A model generated the notes under the pieces. That model saw only the letters and a program-made list of their open reading frames with translations. It searched no databases and was not told the origin of the DNA. Made by a program: the position numbers and the translations under genes. 64,000 nucleotides of DNA from Sipunculus nudus (taxonomy: Eukaryota > Annelida > Sipuncula > Golfingiida > Sipunculidae), in the NCBI GenBank assembly GCA_026874595.1, contig CM049314.1, positions 75,964,300 to 76,028,299 on the forward strand. Reading direction: 5' to 3'. The number at the start of each line of letters is the position of its first letter. The stretch's first letter is position 1. Shown piece after piece: positions 13,246 through 23,038 of the stretch.

Positions 13246-14200
13246 AACAAGGCCTACAGGCCTAATGCGAACCTGTGCATATTGATACTGTAGATTCAGA
13301 AATATTAGTTGGGATTTTATTTTTGTGGTTTTCAAGATAATTCATGATTCCAACGATCAAATAATCACACGGTCGGAGGATATACGGTATCTTAACGGCA
13401 GCTGGTGGTTGTAAAGATACAAAAATTGTTTATTACTATTTTATTACTGTTTTCTACATTTATTAAATGCACTGAATTGCTTTTCCTAAATTTCTATAAA
13501 AAAAAACAGGATTTATAAATAACTTTTATGTCAATTAAATTACTTCCTGTAATATCGTACAAACATGGCCCCCTGATATCTTTACAATAAAACAATATCA
13601 AAGTATAATTTAAACTGAAAAACGTATCCCCACATTCCCTTTTATTAACATTTCAGGTGAAAAATTCAAGAACAATACCACATTTCTGTCACGCAAAGCA
13701 GGAGTTCTGACACGCCAAGAACGGTAAAAGTTCCAATGTTCAAAACCACAGCTACCAAGGCACGGCTTTTTTTTAACCGGCCTTTTCATCCTTCTTTCAA
13801 TAGAGATTAAACGAGACTTACGCTACATACTGGCCTAAACGACAAGGGCCATGTAAACTAATATGTGTCGTGTTCGTCAGACACGCAAACAATAAAGAAT
13901 GGAACACCAGTCTAACAGAAACAGAAGAATGTATTCGCTCAAGGAACATGGCGATCCCACATAAATATTCATGAGTCCCGGGTGTCCCGGTCTTAGCGAT
14001 TACCGCGTACATTTTGACATTGAATATTCAGGGCTATGCTTATTACTGAATTACTATAAAATAAATTATGAGAACTATCTCCACAATATGCATAACCGCG
14101 GGATGCAAAAGAGCACTTATTCCGAATATTGCAACAACAGTTGCATGCATAACAGTGAGCCATTAATAATACATCAGTGGTTTTGTTTTTGAAACAATGG
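13246..14200 (+). other. K-family head, then unassigned sequence
   Basis: A K-family head at 13246 (AACAAGGCCTACAGGCC). The part to about 13420 resembles 18031-18440. From about 13430 to 14200 nothing is recognised, and the short ORFs here have no domain signature. Confidence 0.45.
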
Positions 14201-14405
14201 GTTTTAATGGAAAATTGATGGTTTTTTTCCCTTAATATTTTGAAAGAAAGAAATTGTGACCCAGTTTTAGGTAGGAGATTTCGGGGACATCTAACTAGTT
14301 GTATGTTGAATTTTGGATTCATATGTTAAGAGGTTTCAGATGGACGACAGACAAAAGACCATGACTATAGCTCAGATGACTTATAGTCAGCTGACTAGAG
14401 CTAAA
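14200..14405 (+). repeat. H-family tail
   Basis: Matches the end of 59489-60905, including CCCAGTTTTAGGTAGGAGAT and the terminal hairpin arms CTCAGATGACT and AGTCAGCTGA (14371-14395), then GCTAAAA. Confidence 0.7.
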
Positions 14406-14418
14406 AAATGTTACATAC

Positions 14419-14556
14419 TTTGTATGCACGAGTGATGGTCCTCTCCGAGTCTGAAACCACTGAGACAGAGACATCTGGCGCCACCTGGTATGCTCTCACA
14501 AGTACCATTGCATTTATGTTCAACACACCCATCAGGTACAGGATCTGACACAGTCC
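14419..14556 (-). CDS. EGF-like domain exon
   Basis: A 138-nt exon, too short and too intron-bound to stand out as an ORF, reads DGCVEHKCNGTCESIPGG, then ARCLCLSGFRLGEDHHSC. Six cysteines are spaced as in an EGF-like domain, with PGG...C.C..GF.L between Cys3 and Cys6. The acceptor is AAATTTCAG|GGACTG and the donor CAAA|GTATGT. Both ends are phase 1, the usual symmetric form of shuffled EGF exons. It joins the first F5/8 C domain to the second. The calcium-binding D-x-D/N-E-C start of cbEGF domains is absent, so calcium binding is not expected. It lies between an H-family tail (14371-14405) and a long (TA)n tract. Confidence 0.8.
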
Positions 14557-14665
14557 CTGAAATTTAACAAGTTACCACCTGGTCATGGTGCTCAGCTGAA
14601 AGAACAACTTTTGAGAGGCATCTCATCAGACCAGCAGTATAAACAATGTCAGTTTGGTTGCTCAA

Positions 14666-14696
<31 letters not shown>

Positions 14697-14759
14697 AATA
14701 TACATAAATACAACACTGTTTTATATATATATATAAAACAGTGTTGTTTTTCTTCAGAG

Positions 14760-14805
<46 letters not shown>

Positions 14806-14863
14806 AAAATTGAATTCTACATAAATCATTTGACCAGATTTGAAAATTTCAAAGTGGTTTAAA

Positions 14864-14931
<68 letters not shown>

Positions 14932-15389
14932 GGCATAAAAACCACATACGAGAAATAATAAATTTATCATTTTAATTATAAGGACTCTGGGAACAAAAAA
15001 ATACTGTGTGAGTGGATAATTTTTTTCTTCATTACTTAAAAGGTGACAATACATGGAGAATACAAAATTTGCTTCATTTATTAATATGCATGGTGTATAC
15101 AAACAACGCAAAATTTTTTTTATCCACAAAAAATCGGAGCATGCAATCATAGAACAAAACATTTTTTTCTTGTATGGCCTTAAGTCTATAATGCTCTAGA
15201 CATAGATAATAAGAGTTCACATAAATCCATAGCATAATAATTAAAATAATAATTTATTTTGTAAAGCTTAAAATCCAACAAAAATGGTGCCCTACATGCT
15301 GTACATGAATAAAAGGCAACAAATGGAATGATATTAGTTAGATTAGCAATGAATAAAAGCAAAACTAAAAAAACAATTAAGTTTAAAAC
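14557..15389. repeat. (TA)n microsatellites and a 36-bp palindrome
   Basis: TA tracts lie near 14668-14692, 14761-14802 and 14870-14930. A perfect 36-nt palindrome spans 14711-14746 (outer arm CAACACTGTTTTA). 14940-15389 is AT-rich with nothing recognised. The long TA-coded ORF here is an artefact. Confidence 0.85.
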
Positions 15390-16098
15390 AACAAGGGACC
15401 CATGGGTCTTGGCGCTTAAGTGAAGTTATATGCAAAATATGCAAAAATTCTATTGTAATGTTTTTCATATATATATAAGCATATGAGAAGCTAAGAGGAA
15501 AGGGTTTTTTTTTTACTTGGTTACAGTAAATTTCTAAATATATGATTGCAAAACTAATACTCAGACAAGACTGTCATGTAGAAAAACAGTAAAAGTTTTG
15601 AGATAATGTGATGCATATAAAAAATTTATAGATGGACAGGCAAGTCACGGTGCACAGAATGGACTTATACCTTTATTTCACTTTCAAGGGAATAATACAT
15701 TTAAGTTTATATGTAAGCCTATTGTTTAGCATGTCCACTTTTTCCATTAATAGTTTTTATCTGATTCATTTTTTTATTTACAAGTTTTATAAATTTGCAA
15801 AAAAAAAATCTGAAAATATAAGTTAAAATATCAGAATTCTAAGTTGCAATCATTATATATACAGAGTGTAGCTCATATTGGGTCATATAATGCATACACA
15901 CATATTTTATTATTTTTAAATCACAAATGTTTAAACTTATTTTAAAAGAAAATGATGCTACAACACGGCATCTTCAAGATTATTCCTTGAATCACCATTA
16001 AAAAGTTTTGCACATTGGAGTTTCAGTACATGCTTAATTTTATTCACAAAAATAAAATAAAAGATTCAGTAAATTTGATAAAATTAATACATCTTTTC
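15390..16098 (+). repeat. H-family element, left part
   Basis: Head AACAAGGGACCCATGGGTC at 15390. The body parallels 5309-5863 and 7342-7490. It is uninterrupted where P copy 1 lies in that copy, and is itself interrupted by P copy 2 at 16099. It resumes 16997-17231. Confidence 0.7.
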
Positions 16099-16996
16099 AA
16101 CTAGAATACAGGTAGTCTACAAGTGACTACATGTATCCGCCAAAATCAGAGAAGGACGGGGGAAGTGAGGCATGGATTGAGTGGCAAGGGGAAATAGAGT
16201 TACGTGTTACATATTAGAATGGATCTCTGCCACATTATCATGATTGTAGGTGGTGCCACCTCTTATTTGAACGAAAAACTATCCAAAATGTATACACATG
16301 CACAATTTCATGTGGAAAAGTCAAACCACTGCAGAAATATGAGTGCTTTTATCCCACAGCAGACAAACAGGTGAACGCTGTGCAAAAATGGCTGCAGGTG
16401 GCACCACCATTTTTGTATATGTTTTAAAGGTATCTAAGGGCTACATTTGTGTAAATTTTTTTTCCTTATTGGTCAAACAGTTCCTAAGATATGAGCTTGT
16501 CATGAATGTAACGTGAATGTAGGTGGCACCACCTGTCTTAAAAGCAAGAAAGCTATCTAGGATGTATGTATATGCATGCCAAATTTTAAGTGAATTAGTC
16601 AAACCACTGAAGAGATATGAGTGATTTTAACCCAAGGCAGATGAACAGATGGACACTGTGTAAACATGGTTGCAGGTGGCACCACCTTTTTTTGTGTATG
16701 TTATAAAGCTATCCCAGGGCTACATTTGTGTAAAAAATTTTTCCTGATCGGTGAAATGGTTCCTGAGATATGTGGGTTTGTGTGGAAACAGACGCACAAA
16801 GGGACGCTGGGCAGAGAGGAAAGGTCAGAGGTCAAGGTCACTTGGTTAGGCACCAGTTCACATGTGACCCGATAATTTGTGTAAGTTTCAGAAAAATCTG
16901 TCCAGTAGTCGCAGAGGAGTTCTCCGTAAATGAACGTGTTGGCAGCGGCGGCGGCGGCCCAACCCAGTCAAAAACTTTGTTTTGGCGGATACAATA
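16099..16996 (+). mobile_element. P-family element, copy 2
   Basis: Begins AACTAGAATACAGGTAGT and ends TTTTGGCGGATACAATA, with inverted TATCCGCCAAAA near the start. The core is shorter than in the other copies. The paralogous H copy (about 7490-7515) has no insertion here. No clear target duplication. Confidence 0.72.
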
Positions 16997-17231
16997 AAGT
17001 ATACACACTTTTGCCGGTTGAATGAGGGACAAACAATATCATTGTGCCAATTACTATCTCAGCTATAATGTATCACTGGAATTAATAGTCAATTTCCCAT
17101 CTAGGGAATTTTTACTCTTCTGAAGTAAGGAATTGTATATATGCTGTGAACATTAAATCAACAGTGCTTTCAGGGAAAAAGCCGTTGTGAAAGTTGGACA
17201 AAATTGATTTTTTATTATTGCTAATAACTTG

Positions 17232-18030
17232 AACAAGTGACCCATGGGTCATGACACTCAGCTGACAGGGAAGAGATTCTCAAATGGGAATTTAATTATC
17301 TGAATGGTAGTATATACCCATTAAACTGAAGCATCAAACAGAATAACAAACAGGTCAAGATTGTGTCTGTATTAATATATCTCAAAAATAGAGAAAAATA
17401 CATAAAGTTTAACCCATTCAACTGAAGCATTGAACAGATAACCAACAGGCCAAGATTGTGCCGTATTAATATATCTCAAAAATAGAGAAAAAATGCAAAA
17501 AAAAAACATTTAACTGAAGCATCAAACAGATTAACCAACAGGCCAGGATTGTGTCTGTATTAATATATCTCAAAAATAGAGAAAAAATGCATAAAGTTTA
17601 ACCCATTCGACTGAAGCATCAAACAGATTAACCAACAGGCCAGGATTGTGTCTGTATTAATATATCTCAAAAATAGAGAAAAAATGCATAAAGTTTAACC
17701 CATTCAACTGGAGCATCAAACAGATTAACCAACAGGCCAGGATTGTGTCTGTATTAATATATCTCAAAAATAGAGGAAAAATGCATTAACTTTAAAAAAA
17801 ATACAGGTAGCTCAACAAGCCTGCAGAAACTAATAAAAACACTTAATGGTCAATATCCATGCAAAGAATCATGGTGATCTAATTTCAGGTTTCCACAAAC
17901 ACTTTTCATGGGCCTCCTTGCATGACAAGAATGAAGATTCTAGGTCCAGTTGTTACGATTTGTTCCCTGTTGACAGATAACCACATCTTTAAAGGTCTCA
18001 AAAACAGAGAAAAAATTCGTAAAAATTTGA
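17232..18030 (+). repeat. H-like element with five tandem 97-bp units
   Basis: Head AACAAGTGACCCATGGGTC at 17232. From about 17317 to 17790, five copies of a 92-97-bp unit (AACTGAAGCATCAAACAGAT to AGAGAAAAAATGC) follow head to tail. The related element at 62638 has only one unit. A trailing part (17860-17960) matches the G-family tail region. Confidence 0.8.
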
Positions 18031-18504
18031 AACAAGGCCTACAGGTCTAATGCGAACCTGTGCAAAGTTTGGGAGTGTGAATGGAGGTTTATCTTAAAAA
18101 TTTAATATTGATCCTTTAAAGTCCCTCATATCTACCTTAGTCATTATGATTTCTGCAAAATGGACATTTCGGACCTGCAAGTTTCAGACTAGGACATTGT
18201 TGGGTTAGACATAACGATGAGAGTAGTGGGGTACTCCAGACTTTATTCACAGCGATACAAATAACTGGCTCACACACACAGCCCTTTCATGTGAACATCT
18301 TAATGGCGTGATTCCTATATAAAACGGGGGTCCACTACTACCGGTTCACGGAAAAGACCTTGACCTTTACTAATACAAAAATTTGGATGTCCGGGATACA
18401 ATAACATGGAGGTCCGGGAGAAATCTCGGAGTATACGATATCTGACAGTAACAAAATTATCATAAAAATACATATGTAATAGCATTACTTAACAGACATT
18501 TTAA
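18031..18504 (+). repeat. K-family repeat
   Basis: Head AACAAGGCCTACAGG at 18031. The end (GGAGTATACGATATC) resembles 13370-13390. No gene. Confidence 0.55.
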
Positions 18505-18597
18505 AACTAGAATATGGGTAGTCGACAAGCGACTATGTGTATCCGCAGAAATTAGAGTGGGACGGGTGAAGTGAGGCATGGATTAAGTGGCAAGGGG
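18505..18597 (+). mobile_element. P-family copy 3, left fragment
   Basis: AACTAGAATATGGGTAGTCG with the hairpin GTAGTCG/CGACTA, cut at GGCAAGGGG by the BEL insertion. The rest of the copy is at 26787-27599. Confidence 0.85.
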
Positions 18598-19883
18598 TGG
18601 TGCAGACACAGACCAGATGCCCTTCCATTTCAAACACGAGGGAGTCGCCTTTAACATGCTTTATTGCATAAAGCTGGCGTTCTGAAATTACAGAAACAAT
18701 AAACAAGTCCTTAAAACCACATACTGACTTGTTGTGACCCTTACTGTTTATAATATAAAGACATATCTGTATGAGTGTACCGCAACATTCTATACTCTAA
18801 GCAAATAGTCTCTGAAATATCCATAACTAGTCCTATATAGATAGACAGCTTTAAATTGAATTACAAAACAGTCCTATTGCAAGTATTATATCATACACTC
18901 CCTATTATTCAGTTTACCTAAACATTAATGTGCATGTTCAAATTGCAGTTATATTTACCTATGGAAACATTAATGACATATATAGCCATATAATAACGTT
19001 CTCTTTCTGGAAGAAGTTAAACTTAATCATAAATATTTAGAGCACTGTGAATCCTGACAATTAAATAATATAAGAGTCTCATATAGTCTCTGGTCTTACA
19101 GGTGTTATCATAATGAAAACTATCAATTAAGCAATTACCACAAATAAGCACTACAACACAGAATGATGTAACCTGTGAAATATTTAAACCACTTGAATGT
19201 AATATGACATATTGACAAGCCTGTATGCATCCTACATGCATTCAATTTAATGTGAGAGCCTTCTTACAATCTTAAACAATACCCCCAAATGCTCAGTCAA
19301 ATATTCCAATACAGACAGATAAACAATGTGATTAAATTTACTGCCGGTATACAAAGTCTCAAACGATATAGTAATCTACCCTGATTTACCTTTGGTACAG
19401 ACATCAAACGAATAATATTGCCAGATTACATGAACAATACAGCAAACAAACATCTCGGAATGATTAAATTCGTCCTCAGTGTCAAACTCGCATATTAAAT
19501 TAAGCTTTAATGCTGACAACCGTATGAAACTCATCCTCGGCGTCAAACTCAAACATATTAAACTCGACCGCAGTACAAAGTGGGATTCTTATGATTTCAC
19601 ATTTAAAGCATAACTTTTATAACTCACAGAGATGCAGTTTCACCGCACAATGCACACAAAATCAATAACAAGGCCACAATACCTGAGGAGTGAGTCTCCC
19701 TCGGCCCGAAACCACAAGAAATCGTCACAAGTGATGAAAAAGCGCCGCTGGACCGCTCACGGGTCCCGCGCCCCAAACCCCTCGACCTTCACCTTGCCAA
19801 ACTCGCATTAAAACAAAAGGGGAGCGGTCCCAAACCCAATTACGCGGGACCATTCTCACTATGAAGTCGCGCTATACGAAACA
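18598..19883 (-). repeat. BEL/Pao 3' LTR
   Basis: Direct repeat of 25501-26786, with a constant offset of 6903 bp between the copies. On the minus strand it runs from TGTTTCGTATAGC to TGTGTCTGCACCA. A short GGAGGG purine run sits immediately before its start, between the pol stop (19910) and the LTR, and may serve as the polypurine tract. Confidence 0.93.
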
Positions 19884-19909
19884 CCCTCCGGGGGCCAGAG
19901 ATGGACGGA

Positions 19910-22900
19910 TTATGACTCGGCTTCCAATAGCAGACAACATCTTTGGACTGACCGTTTGTATTCTCCGTTCTTGGTTCTGACCTTGACGTTCCTGATGATG
20001 CCGTCCTGCCCCGGATAGACCTCGAGAAGTCTGCCCATGTCCCACCTGCCTCGTGGCGCTGCTGAGTCTACGAGCAAGACAACATCTCCGGGTTTCAACT
20101 GTCGCCCCTTTGTTTTCCATTTGACTCGTCTGGTCAATGTCGGTAGATATTCTGATATGAAACGTTGCCATATCCGTTTGACCATGGCTTGTACGAATTC
20201 GAATCGCTTGTGTAAGTTCTTTGTTTCCTCAAATGGGCCTTGTGGTATGTCAACAGTAGCTCGTCCCAACAGAAAATGGTTTGGTGTTAGTGGCTGTAAG
20301 TCGTTTGGATCATTCGGAGAATAACCTATGGGTCTTGAATTTAACAAAGCCTTAACCTCTGCGAAAACTGTAGACATCTCGTTCCATGTCAGCCTTTGGT
20401 CTCCTATTACTTTCATTGCACGTTTTACCTGCTTTATGAGGCTTTCGTAGAATCCTCCCTGATTCGGACTAAGTGGTGTGATAAACTTCCACGTCACCGA
20501 ATGTAGCATTGCAAATTCCTTGAGTTCTTGACGCCCTGCTTGCACGAGTTTTTTAAGTTCCTTTTCTGTTCCGACGAATGACGTCCCATTGTCACTAATA
20601 ATTGTAGTCGGCCATCCGTGCGTGCTAACAAAACGCCTGAGAGCCTGGAGGAAGGCCTGGGTTGATAAGTCGTCGACAATCTCCAAATGAACCGCGCGGA
20701 CGGTTCCACACGTGAAAATTGCTCCCCATGCCTTTCTGGATTGGGTCCTTCCGAACTTTAGGTTGAATGGCCCAAATAAGTCAACGCCTGTTGTTGTAAA
20801 GGGTGGTGATTGCACCCTCATTCTCTCTGGGGGAAGATCCGCCATGAGTGTAGTGTGTGGCGGTTGCCTTAACTTCCGACAAACAATACATTTCCTGACA
20901 ATTAATTTTGCTAAATTCCGCCCTCGCGTTATCCAGTACCTCCGTCTTGCTTCACATAATGTCCTTTCTGCTCCTGGATGGATCGCCTTTGAATGGGCAT
21001 CAGCCATGACCAACTTCGCTATATGGCTTGAGCCTGGTAACAGAACTGGATGCACTTGGTCATACGACAAATTTGAACGTTTAAGCCTGCCTCCTACTCT
21101 TACAATCCCTTCCTTTTCAAATGGGGAAAGGTCACTGTATTGTTGCCTCCAATCACCCAAGTCCTCTTGGGCTTTCAAGATCCAGTGTCTCTCTGATGTC
21201 TCAATTTCGCGCGGTGATAATGTGTCCCTCCGCTTATCCTTATTTCTGGCATTGTGCAGAAACCTGTAACACCAGGCTGTGACTCGAAGCATCTTATGCC
21301 AATCAGAAAAATCTCTGCACTCAATGAAAGATGTGGCCTTTGTTACACCGCAGACCAGTTTCTTGGGTTGTTTTCTCTCTGGATCTTCCAGGGGAGTGCC
21401 ATCCTGAGCTGGCTGTTCTGGCCAATCCCTTTCTGATCTCACAAGAAATTCTGGTCCCTTAAACCAACGTCCCTTCAAATCTGTCACTTTGAGACCTCGA
21501 CTCAGATCGTCAGCAGGGTTTTTGTCTGTGGGTATGAACCTCCAGTGTGGGGGATCCCATGTCGCTTGAATCTCCGCCACCCGGACACCCACAAACTGCT
21601 TTAAATTATGGGACTCTGATTTGATCCAATGAAGCACGATTCTGGAATCTGTCCAAATTGTCGTGGTTAAACCCGTTCGTAGCTCCTCATGAATGGTTTT
21701 AGCCAATCTGGATCCGATCAATGCTGCTGCCAATTCCAATCTTGGGATTGTTGTTTGACGTAATGGTGCCACTCTAGCTTTGGCAGCAATCAGCTGGATA
21801 TACGGTGTGGTAGAACCAAGCGACTTTGTCCGAATATATGCGATAGCGCCATACGCCACCGAACTGGCATCCGTAAATACATGCAATTCTGCTTTCTGTC
21901 CTATTGCCTCTGGTTTCACGCATCTTGGAATCTCTAGTCCTTCAAGACTCTTCAGTTCCTCAAATAGCCTACCCCATAAGTCTTGATAATCTTCCGGGAG
22001 TGGGTCATCCCATTCCATGCCCAACTTCCAAGTGTTCTGCATCGCAATTCTGGTTTTGATAGTCACTGCAGCAGCAAGACCAAGCGGATCATATATCATT
22101 GACAATCTCGATAATACTATCCTCTTGGTCAGTATACCCGGTTTCATTTCCTTTACCTGAAAGTGAAGCATATCTGTCGTCGGTTTCCAACAGACGCCGA
22201 GAGTTTTGACACTGTCCTGACCATCAAGACTTACATCTTGTGTGCAACCGTTATCGTGATCCTGCACTGCCTGAAGTTTCTTCCTTATATCAGAAGAACA
22301 AATCCACTCTTTGATCTGGAAGCTAGCACTGCCGAGGATCACTTCAATGGCTGCTTTTAGTCTATCTGCTTCCTGAAACGTAGCACATGAGTGAATGATG
22401 TCGTCAACATACCGATCACGTTTAAGAAGCACAGCTGCTTCTGGAAATCTGGACCGAAACTCTTCGGCTACCTTGAGCACCACAAAACTGGCCATAGATG
22501 GTGACGGTTTATCACCGAAAGTGACCCTTGTCAAACGATAGACCTTCGGTTCTTTTGAGACATCCATGTCTCGCCAAAGAAAGCGGTGGACATGTGTATC
22601 TTCCTCCATTAGACACACCTGAAGAAACATCTTGGATATATCTCCTATGAAGGCCACCGGTTCTTCTCTGAAGCGAAGAAGCACGCCAAAAAGGTCCCCA
22701 ATCAGGCATGGTCCCTTGTACAGAAGCGAATTCAATGATACCCCTTTGTAGGTGCATGCTGGGTCAAACACAATCCTCAAAGGAGTGCTTGGTTTATCTG
22801 GTCTGTAAACCCCATGGTGAGGAAGGTAGAACACTGGTTTTCTGCCTCTGTCTATTTCAGCTGGGGTAAGCTGAACTGCCCATCCCTGCTCTATAAACTG

Positions 22901-23038
22901 GTCCATAGCCTTGCAATACAACTCGGCCATCTCAGGTTTGTTCAACAGTTTCCTTTCCAAGGAAGAAAGCCTACTCTCTGCCAATTTATAGTTATCTGGA
23001 AGCTGTTTAGGGTCCCCTTTCCATGGTAGACCTATGAC
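19910..23038 (-). CDS. BEL/Pao RT, RNase H and integrase
   Basis: The open frame continues directly after the UAG with VIGLPWKGDPKQLPDNYKLA, the conserved BEL/Pao entry to the RT. The first start-like codon (TTG) is at 22984. Counting from 22984, RT has YVDD at residues 192-195, RNase H has FTDASS with Asp at 372, and the integrase has an HHCC zinc motif (HPGAERTLCEARRRYW, KCIVCRK) and catalytic D735 (GVDLFGPF), D798 (ISDNGTS) and E847 (GFYESLIKQ). The stop is at 19910, 27 bp from the 3' LTR. It makes and integrates the DNA copy. There is no AUG near the start, so expression probably needs UAG readthrough, or the UAG is an inactivating mutation. Confidence 0.9.
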   Translation of the reverse strand, partial: VIGLPWKGDPKQLPDNYKLAESRLSSLERKLLNKPEMAELYCKAMDQFIEQGWAVQLTPAEIDRGRKPVFYLPHHGVYRPDKPSTPLRIVFDPACTYKGVSLNSLLYKGPCLIGDLFGVLLRFREEPVAFIGDISKMFLQVCLMEEDTHVHRFLWRDMDVSKEPKVYRLTRVTFGDKPSPSMASFVVLKVAEEFRSRFPEAAVLLKRDRYVDDIIHSCATFQEADRLKAAIEVILGSASFQIKEWICSSDIRKKLQAVQDHDNGCTQDVSLDGQDSVKTLGVCWKPTTDMLHFQVKEMKPGILTKRIVLSRLSMIYDPLGLAAAVTIKTRIAMQNTWKLGMEWDDPLPEDYQDLWGRLFEELKSLEGLEIPRCVKPEAIGQKAELHVFTDASSVAYGAIAYIRTKSLGSTTPYIQLIAAKARVAPLRQTTIPRLELAAALIGSRLAKTIHEELRTGLTTTIWTDSRIVLHWIKSESHNLKQFVGVRVAEIQATWDPPHWRFIPTDKNPADDLSRGLKVTDLKGRWFKGPEFLVRSERDWPEQPAQDGTPLEDPERKQPKKLVCGVTKATSFIECRDFSDWHKMLRVTAWCYRFLHNARNKDKRRDTLSPREIETSERHWILKAQEDLGDWRQQYSDLSPFEKEGIVRVGGRLKRSNLSYDQVHPVLLPGSSHIAKLVMADAHSKAIHPGAERTLCEARRRYWITRGRNLAKLIVRKCIVCRKLRQPPHTTLMADLPPERMRVQSPPFTTTGVDLFGPFNLKFGRTQSRKAWGAIFTCGTVRAVHLEIVDDLSTQAFLQALRRFVSTHGWPTTIISDNGTSFVGTEKELKKLVQAGRQELKEFAMLHSVTWKFITPLSPNQGGFYESLIKQVKRAMKVIGDQRLTWNEMSTVFAEVKALLNSRPIGYSPNDPNDLQPLTPNHFLLGRATVDIPQGPFEETKNLHKRFEFVQAMVKRIWQRFISEYLPTLTRRVKWKTKGRQLKPGDVVLLVDSAAPRGRWDMGRLLEVYPGQDGIIRNVKVRTKNGEYKRSVQRCCLLLEAES

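Noticed and set aside
14662-15162. 166-residue minus-strand ORF with long Ile-Tyr runs.
   Set aside because: It is coded by (TA)n tracts, with no domain and no splice or homology support.
19023-19241. 72-residue ORF present identically in both BEL LTRs (also 25926-26144).
   Set aside because: Identity follows from LTR identity. No domain, and LTRs of this type rarely code protein.
20712-21269. 185-residue plus-strand ORF inside the BEL element.
   Set aside because: Antisense shadow of the integrase region of pol.
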